Shown: one piece after another, positions 15,426 through 20,317 of the stretch
Position numbering within the stretch: position 1 is the first letter of the stretch
How the letters are laid out: each line of letters starts with the position of its first letter
Assembly (NCBI GenBank): GCA_002392645.1
Contig: DGHL01000077.1
Span: 5,757-26,073 of the forward strand
Direction of reading: 5' to 3'
From: Prevotellaceae bacterium UBA3849
Lineage (GTDB): Bacteria > Bacteroidota > Bacteroidia > Bacteroidales > Bacteroidaceae
DNA length: 20,317 nt
The notes under the pieces: model-generated
The model's database searches: none
The model's input: the letters and a program-made list of their open reading frames with translations, nothing else
What the model was told of the DNA's origin: nothing
Translations under genes and position numbers: made by a program

Positions 15426-15433
15426 CAAAGTTA
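15426..15433 (-). promoter_or_regulatory. -7 box for the OmpH-like gene
   Basis: On the minus strand TAACTTTG (15433-15426), followed by CATCC, fits the -7 consensus. Transcription would start near 15419 and run leftward through the pepD promoter, so the 5' ends of the two transcripts would overlap. No good -33 TTG is seen. Confidence 0.5.
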
Positions 15434-15473
15434 GTAATAAAAACCGAATATCATATTATAAAAAAGTTAAATT

Positions 15474-16925
15474 ATGACTAAAAAAGACTTAAATCCCAAA
15501 AGAGTCTTTGATTTTTTTTCTGAAATAAACAAGATTCCGCGCCCTTCCAAGCATGAGGAGAAGATGATTTCCTATCTTCAGGAATTTGCGAAAGAGCGTA
15601 ATCTCGAGGCCATTACAGACGATGCCGGCAACGTCTTGATACGCAAAGGTGCCACTGAGGGCATGGAGGGCAGACCTGCCATAGTGCTTCAAAGCCACAT
15701 GGACATGGTATGCGACAAACTTGTTGACCATACGATAGACTTCCTTAACGACCCTATAGAGACATACGTAGATGGAGAATGGCTGCGCGCTCGCGGCACT
15801 ACGCTCGGAGCTGACGATGGTATAGGTTGCGCCATGCAACTTGCACTGCTTGACGCCACCGACATACCTCACGGTCCTATAGAATGTCTTTTCACACGCG
15901 ACGAGGAGACAGGCCTGACGGGTGCCAACAACCTCAAGGCCGGCATGCTTAAGGGCGAAATGCTGCTTAACCTTGATTCTGAAGACGAGGGACTATTCTA
16001 TGTATCATGCGCAGGCGGCAAGACCACCACTGCCACATATAATTTTACGCGTGAGCAATGTCCTTCTGGCTATTTCTTCATGAAGGCGAGCATAAAGGGA
16101 CTTACCGGAGGTCACTCTGGCGATGACATCAACAAGAAACGTGCTAATTCCATCAAACTCCTGGCGCGATTCCTGTATCTTGAGCAGCAGAAGATGCCGT
16201 TGCTGCTTGCACAGTTCAATGCCGGCAAGCTTCACAACGCCATTCCACGCGACGGCAGCATCACGTTCGCCGTTCCGTTTGACGCCAAGGAGACCGTACG
16301 CGTTGATTGGAATATATTCTGCTCTGAGGTGGAAGAGGAGTTCCACGTCACCGAACCTTCCATAGAATGGCACATGGAGAGCACAGAGGCTGAACCTGTG
16401 ATTCCTGCGCAAACCGGCAAGAGCATCATCATGGCATTGCAGGCTGTACACAACGGGGTGTTCTGCACCGTACAAGACACCATACTCGGCGACATCACCG
16501 AGACTTCGAGCAACACTGCCTCCATTGCCACCGGCGATGACTGCTGTGCCATCACATGCAGCCAGCGCTCAAGCGTCATGAGCAACCTCACCAACATGGT
16601 GAATACCGTAAAGGCAGTATTCGAGCTTTCCGGAGCCAACGACATAACACACAGCGACGGCTATCCTGCATGGAAGATGCGTGCCGACAGCCACCTGCGC
16701 ACAGTAGCCACTCAGTGCTACAGCAACCTGTTTGGCAAAGAGCCTACAGTGATAGGCATACACGCAGGATTGGAGTGCGGACTGTTTGCCGAGCGCTATC
16801 CTGTGCTTGATATGCTGTCTATTGGCCCTACTATGAGAGGTGTGCACTCGCCAGATGAACGTCTGCACATACCATCGGTAAACAAAATTTGGATGCTTGT
16901 AACTGAGATATTAAAGAAAATATAA
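15474..16925 (+). CDS. pepD: Aminoacyl-histidine dipeptidase (peptidase D, M20C family)
   Basis: The 483-residue product is a cytosolic di-zinc dipeptidase of the PepD/carnosinase-like M20C family that cleaves Xaa-His and other dipeptides. Metal and catalytic residues are visible: His75 and Asp77 in SHMDMV, bridging Asp114 in LGADDGIG, catalytic Glu144 with Glu145 in TRDEETGLTGA, Asp168 in LNLDSED, and His458 in MRGVHSPDE. The lid/dimerisation domain occupies about residues 185-395. Length is typical. No signal peptide, so it acts on imported peptides, fitting the peptide-using habit of Prevotella-like bacteria. pyrK begins 23 bases downstream with no terminator between, suggesting co-transcription. 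Confidence 0.95.
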   Translation: MTKKDLNPKRVFDFFSEINKIPRPSKHEEKMISYLQEFAKERNLEAITDDAGNVLIRKGATEGMEGRPAIVLQSHMDMVCDKLVDHTIDFLNDPIETYVDGEWLRARGTTLGADDGIGCAMQLALLDATDIPHGPIECLFTRDEETGLTGANNLKAGMLKGEMLLNLDSEDEGLFYVSCAGGKTTTATYNFTREQCPSGYFFMKASIKGLTGGHSGDDINKKRANSIKLLARFLYLEQQKMPLLLAQFNAGKLHNAIPRDGSITFAVPFDAKETVRVDWNIFCSEVEEEFHVTEPSIEWHMESTEAEPVIPAQTGKSIIMALQAVHNGVFCTVQDTILGDITETSSNTASIATGDDCCAITCSQRSSVMSNLTNMVNTVKAVFELSGANDITHSDGYPAWKMRADSHLRTVATQCYSNLFGKEPTVIGIHAGLECGLFAERYPVLDMLSIGPTMRGVHSPDERLHIPSVNKIWMLVTEILKKI

Positions 16926-16948
16926 CAACTGATAACTATACAAAAACA

Positions 16949-17728
16949 ATGAAAAAATACTGTTCCGACCTCACGGTGAAAGCCGTTGACCACATAAACG
17001 AGAAATACATACTGTTGCGACTGACGCAGGATGAGCCTCTGCCAGAGATGCTGCCTGGCCAGTTTGTAGAGTTAAAAGTAGAGGACTCGCCTGCTACTTT
17101 TCTGCGTCGCCCAATCTCTATCAATAATGTTGACGTGCAAAATAACGAACTTCATCTGCTCGTAGCTTTAGTAGGTGAAGGCACTCGCCATCTGGCTACA
17201 CTGAAATCAGGCGACAGACTCAACTTGATGTATCCGCTCGGCAATGGCTTTACCCTTGCAACGGCATCAGGAAGCATTTCTAAACGATTGCTCATAGGTG
17301 GTGGCGTTGGCGTAGCCCCATTACTGTATCTGGGCAAGAAGCTGCAAGAAGCGGGTCAGGAACCAACATTCCTGCTCGGAGCACGGTCGAAGAAAGACTT
17401 GCTGATGATAGACAGTTTCAAACAGTATGGTCGCGTATTCGTTACTACAGAAGATGGAACAGAAGGCGAAAAGGGGTTTGTAACGAACCATAGCCTATTC
17501 AACACAGAACACTTCGATCTCATCTCCTGCTGCGGTCCGATGCCGATGATGAAAGCCGTGGCGCAACTGGCTGACAAACTCGGAACAGAATGTGAGATAA
17601 GCCTTGAAAACAAGATGGCCTGCGGCTTAGGGGCGTGTCTCTGTTGTGTAGAAAAAACAAAGGATAAAGGCAATGTTTGCGTATGCACCGAGGGACCTCT
17701 ATTCAACTCTAAACGCCTCAACCTTTAG
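16949..17728 (+). CDS. pyrK: Dihydroorotate dehydrogenase B electron-transfer subunit
   Basis: The 259-residue product is the FAD/[2Fe-2S] subunit of class 1B dihydroorotate dehydrogenase. It passes electrons from the PyrD flavin to NAD+ in pyrimidine synthesis. The FAD-binding RRPISI motif is at 53-58 and the NAD-binding GGGVGVAPL at 117-125, followed by CGPMPMM (195-201). The C-terminal iron-sulfur cluster ligands are Cys225, Cys230, Cys233 and Cys244 or Cys246 (CGLGACLCC, then VCVC). All motifs are intact. The partner pyrD, usually directly downstream, is absent: the next 375 bases hold only a doubtful small frame and a repeat array, then recF on the other strand. The gene sits 23 bases after pepD. 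Confidence 0.94.
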   Translation: MKKYCSDLTVKAVDHINEKYILLRLTQDEPLPEMLPGQFVELKVEDSPATFLRRPISINNVDVQNNELHLLVALVGEGTRHLATLKSGDRLNLMYPLGNGFTLATASGSISKRLLIGGGVGVAPLLYLGKKLQEAGQEPTFLLGARSKKDLLMIDSFKQYGRVFVTTEDGTEGEKGFVTNHSLFNTEHFDLISCCGPMPMMKAVAQLADKLGTECEISLENKMACGLGACLCCVEKTKDKGNVCVCTEGPLFNSKRLNL

Positions 17729-17746
17729 GGTGAATCTACTGATTAA

Positions 17747-17761
17747 CATATCAATGATATG
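17747..17761 (+). other. Short perfect hairpin after pyrK
   Basis: CATATC (17747-17752) and GATATG (17756-17761) form a 6-bp stem with a 3-nt loop. A T run (17770-17777) begins 9 bases later, too far for a standard terminator. The stem would bury the ATG of the doubtful small frame that follows. Confidence 0.4.
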
Positions 17762-17947
17762 AAAGAACTGTATTTTTTTGATGAGACATTCTATTGGAGA
17801 CGCTCTGGCAAGCGGGCCACGGTGACAGAGGCTGTCATGATTTCGATTCGTTTCCCTTGGGTAGCGTTCCCCGTAAAGGCTAAAATACTATACTACGACC
17901 CGCACTGCACTTTAGTTAAGCCTTCGGCTCGTTTCTCTTTGACTTAA
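17759..17947 (+). CDS. Doubtful 62-residue open frame downstream of pyrK
   Basis: This frame encodes 62 residues beginning MKELYFFDETFYWRRSGKRA, with no domain I recognise, no signal peptide and no membrane helix. Its ATG lies inside a 6-bp hairpin and no ribosome-binding sequence is evident. It does not resemble the N-terminus of PyrD, so it is not an obvious remnant of the missing partner of pyrK. The DNA contains small hairpins (17823-17837 and one around 17919) that could equally belong to a non-coding 3' region. It may be a small gene or part of an intergenic element. Confidence 0.22.
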   Translation: MKELYFFDETFYWRRSGKRATVTEAVMISIRFPWVAFPVKAKILYYDPHCTLVKPSARFSLT

Positions 17948-17957
17948 GGTGGGTTCT

Positions 17958-18102
17958 GCATTGCATTTCCTTTAGCTTTGCAATAGCATAGCGATTACCA
18001 TGCAATCAGATAGCGATTACACAGTAAAAGCATTGCGATTATCACGTAATCTGTATGCTTTTACGAGGTAATCAGATAGCGATTGCGAGGCATGGGGATT
18101 GC
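17958..18102. repeat. 22-bp-period array of quasi-palindromic 19-bp units (array 2)
   Basis: Units start at 17958 (degenerate), 17980, 18002, 18024, 18046, 18068 and 18090 (shortened to 13 bp), exactly 22 bp apart with 3-bp spacers. The second is GCAATAGCATAGCGATTAC, the third GCAATCAGATAGCGATTAC and the fourth GTAAAAGCATTGCGATTAT. Arms are again 8 bp around a 3-bp centre, often ATA, with words GYAATCAG, GTAAAAGC, GCGATTAC and GCTTTTAC. The layout is that of array 1, some 16.6 kb away, with partly different arm words. It lies between the convergent genes pyrK and recF; the final unit ends one base before the recF stop codon (complement of 18104-18106). Confidence 0.88.
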
Positions 18103-18103
18103 A

Positions 18104-19201
18104 TCAAGAAAAAGCACCGTCTTTTACCTTGAAAATCTTATAGTCTGACTGCGATGAGGCAAGTATGCGGTCAAGGTGGTCACGATTAGTATCTGTAATG
18201 AAAATCTGACCGAAATCGTCACTGCTCACTATATTTATTATATTCTCCACGCGTTGTGAATCCAACTTATCGAAGATGTCGTCGAGCAGCAACAGCGGTG
18301 TGGTGCGACTCTCTGTACTGCGCAGGAATCCGAACTGGGCGAGCTTCAGAGCTATGACATACGTCTTTGTCTGCCCCTGACTGCCTTCGCGACGCATGGG
18401 ATAACCACCTATAAGCATCTCCAAGTCATCACGGTGTATGCCGTGAAGAGAGTAGCCCACAGCGCGGTCGCGCAATCGGTCACGCTGAATAACATCGAGC
18501 AAGCGCCCACGTTGACAATGTGATATATACTTCAACGATACCTCCTCCTTCTCTCCACTGATACGCGTATATATATCATTAAACACTGGTATGAAGCGTT
18601 CTACGAAGTCATTGCGCCGCTTATAGACCTCTTCTCCGTTTACAGCCATTTCCTCCTCCCATAGCATAAGAAGCGTCTCGTCGGGTTCCTCATCCATCTT
18701 CAGCAGGGCATTACGCTGCTGAAGAGCCTTATTGTAACGCACAAGATAGTCAATATAAGTATTGTCATACTGAGAAATCACGATATCAAGCAGTTTGCGT
18801 CGTTCCTCACTGCCTCCGCCTACGAGCATTACATCATCTGGAGAAACTATAATCAGCGGCACCAGTCCTATATGTTCCGAGAGGCGTTTGTAGGCCTTAT
18901 TGTTACGTTTGAATTGCTTTTTCACCCCTCGCTTCATGCCAGCATATACCTCTTCGCTCGTCTCGCCATCGTCATGCAGATACGAACCCTTGAGCATGAA
19001 GAAATCAGAGCCGTGGCGCATCATCTGCGAATCGATGTTAGAGAACATAGAATGGGTAAAACTGAGGAAATACACAGCATCGAGCAAGTTGGTCTTTCCC
19101 TCGCCATTGTCACCTATGAAACAGTTGATATTGGGCGAAAACACGAGTTCGGCATCCGCTATGTTCTTATAATTCAGTATTGATATATTAGAAAGTATCA
19201 T
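18104..19201 (-). CDS. recF: DNA replication and repair protein RecF
   Basis: The 365-residue product is the SMC/Rad50-like ATPase that, with RecO and RecR, loads RecA at ssDNA gaps. Walker A is GDNGEGKT (30-37), the ABC signature is EGSQGQTKT (272-280) and Walker B is PLLLLDDIFDKLD (302-314). The D-loop and a late FITDTNRD segment are present, and length is normal. The start codon overlaps the stop of the upstream gene (ATGA at 19201-19198), implying translational coupling to a sensor-like membrane protein. There is no dnaA-dnaN context; recF apart from dnaN is usual in Bacteroidetes. The downstream end borders repeat array 2. Confidence 0.96.
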   Translation of the reverse strand: MILSNISILNYKNIADAELVFSPNINCFIGDNGEGKTNLLDAVYFLSFTHSMFSNIDSQMMRHGSDFFMLKGSYLHDDGETSEEVYAGMKRGVKKQFKRNNKAYKRLSEHIGLVPLIIVSPDDVMLVGGGSEERRKLLDIVISQYDNTYIDYLVRYNKALQQRNALLKMDEEPDETLLMLWEEEMAVNGEEVYKRRNDFVERFIPVFNDIYTRISGEKEEVSLKYISHCQRGRLLDVIQRDRLRDRAVGYSLHGIHRDDLEMLIGGYPMRREGSQGQTKTYVIALKLAQFGFLRSTESRTTPLLLLDDIFDKLDSQRVENIINIVSSDDFGQIFITDTNRDHLDRILASSQSDYKIFKVKDGAFS

Positions 19202-20317
19202 GTCTTATTTCTATTTTTTCTTGCTGGCAGAGTAAACTTGATTACCACCTGCGCTTGTTGCTGTGAGACACTGATGCCACATCCGTAACACATGGAGGCC
19301 TCACCCATCTCGCGCAATATCTGTCTCATAACCAAAAAATCAGTGTCTTGCGTCAGAGAAGAAAACATCTGAGGCAGGATTGTAATCGAATGGCTGAAGT
19401 CCGACATCAACACATGTATCTCATGGTAACCTGACTGATTCTCCACAATACTATATTCTGGCTCTGTCCCACTGTTATGGCGTTTCAACAACAGTTGCAG
19501 ATAATCCATCATTTCGTGATTTGCTACTGTCATTGCATCCGAGTGCAGACAAGGAAACAGCTCACTGACTGTGTACTGTTTTATTGGAAAAAGCCTACAC
19601 TGAGTACGATCGCTGGTCATCTGCTTTAGCAATAGCATATACAGTTCGCAATAATAATCAGCTATCGGTGTTATTTCCTCCGCTGGTGCAGAGGTCTTAA
19701 CCATCTGGCTGATACGCGAGGGGTAGTACATTGTCTCGTGCTTCAACACAGACAAATGATTGTCGGTCACATTATTATAAATATGGAGCATAGAATACTG
19801 TGCATCATACTCAGCTATGCTCTCTTGTAACTGTTGCTTTCTCTTTATCAAGTCCTTGCGCTCACGATACACATGGCGCAGGTATATAAACCAGAAGGCA
19901 GGCACCATGGCCAGTAAAAGCAGTACGCAAATGGACATAGCGATATTCGCCATACGCTTATTGTGCTCAAGTTGTCCGCAGTATAGGGGAAGGTTTTTAT
20001 CGGCGGTACACGTTTGATACAACGTAGTATAGCGATAATTATAAAGCAAATATTTGTCCCACTCATGCAATGAGAGCGCAGCCACTGCCGTTTCGTTGTA
20101 AATGCTCAGCAGCGTAGCACTGTCTATAGGTTCCTTTCGCCTCAAACATTCCTCGCAAGAATCTGCATACTGCATGGCAACGTCACTTCGTCCTTCTACA
20201 TTGCAGTTGTATAGACTGTCGGCATATCTTCGTATTTCGCTGCCCTGCACACTCACCGCCATACACACAAACAGAGCTATCATCTTAACTACCAACGGCA
20301 GGCGGAAACCTATGATT
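19198..20317 (-). CDS. DUF5113-like, degenerate sensor-kinase-like membrane protein (5' end possibly beyond window)
   Basis: The frame stays open to the window edge. A TTG at 20295 or an ATG at 20283 could start it, but a longer signal peptide coded beyond 20317 is possible. From the TTG, 365 residues are visible. A hydrophobic leader (about 5-18) precedes a short TPR-like helical region (20-110), a transmembrane helix (about 115-139) and a coiled coil (140-175). The segment LKHETMYYPSRI (184-195) resembles a histidine-kinase H-box (His186, Glu187, Pro192). The C-terminus DFLVMRQILREMG...FTLP (319-357) resembles the end of a HATPase domain, but the ATP-binding DxGxG and GxGL motifs are missing. 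I place it near the Bacteroidetes DUF5112/DUF5113 proteins. Function unknown; possibly a pseudo-kinase sensor. Coupled to recF by a 4-base overlap. Confidence 0.68.
   Translation of the reverse strand, partial: IIGFRLPLVVKMIALFVCMAVSVQGSEIRRYADSLYNCNVEGRSDVAMQYADSCEECLRRKEPIDSATLLSIYNETAVAALSLHEWDKYLLYNYRYTTLYQTCTADKNLPLYCGQLEHNKRMANIAMSICVLLLLAMVPAFWFIYLRHVYRERKDLIKRKQQLQESIAEYDAQYSMLHIYNNVTDNHLSVLKHETMYYPSRISQMVKTSAPAEEITPIADYYCELYMLLLKQMTSDRTQCRLFPIKQYTVSELFPCLHSDAMTVANHEMMDYLQLLLKRHNSGTEPEYSIVENQSGYHEIHVLMSDFSHSITILPQMFSSLTQDTDFLVMRQILREMGEASMCYGCGISVSQQQAQVVIKFTLPARKNRNKT

Noticed and set aside
16232..16645. 137-codon frame antisense to pepD, and similar long antisense frames in uvrA and pheS
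   Set aside because: They are shadows of strongly supported genes with intact catalytic motifs on the other strand.
17759..17947. Remnant of pyrD after pyrK
   Set aside because: The translated frame does not resemble the PyrD N-terminus or its FMN-binding motifs.

Overview
The window looks like a chromosomal segment from a Prevotella-like member of the Bacteroidales. Three things point there. The promoters have Bacteroidetes-type -7 boxes (TAnnTTTG), and Shine-Dalgarno sequences are weak or absent. The gene families DUF3078, DUF4421 and a DUF5113-like sensor are typical of the group. The housekeeping proteins (YidC, PheS, RecF, PyrK, a 965-residue UvrA) have Bacteroidetes-like features. No database search was possible, so the genus is an inference.

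Layout, left to right. The 3' half of groEL (+) ends in a strong terminator. An 830-bp gene-free gap follows, with inverted repeats, a long hairpin and a 22-bp-periodic array, ending in a hairpin that terminates yidC (-). A divergent promoter region separates yidC from a two-gene unit: a DUF3078 outer-membrane protein and a Pif1-like helicase (+). The helicase converges, with a 5-bp gap, on an unrecognised gene (-) whose product seems to carry two cold-shock-like modules. Next come pheS and uvrA (+). A minus-strand cluster follows: an OmpH/Skp-like lipoprotein, a Gfo/Idh/MocA oxidoreductase and a DUF4421 protein. Then pepD and pyrK (+). Last is a minus-strand pair, a degenerate sensor-kinase-like membrane protein translationally coupled to recF; its 5' end may lie beyond the window.

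The genes are mostly core functions: protein folding and insertion, envelope biogenesis, translation, nucleotide excision repair, recombination, peptide use and pyrimidine synthesis. I see no phage, insertion sequence, CRISPR array, toxin-antitoxin pair or defence island.

The most unusual signal is non-coding. Two distant intergenic regions (1255-1361 and 17958-18102) hold the same architecture: 19-bp quasi-palindromic units separated by exactly 3 bp, giving a strict 22-bp period built from alternating 8-bp arms every 11 bp. A third, different array of 14-bp units (12382-12480) abuts the DUF4421 stop codon. All three lie between convergent genes. Gene-level oddities are a UvrA lacking half of its first zinc-finger ligands, a pyrK without an adjacent pyrD, and a sensor-like protein that appears to have lost kinase motifs.
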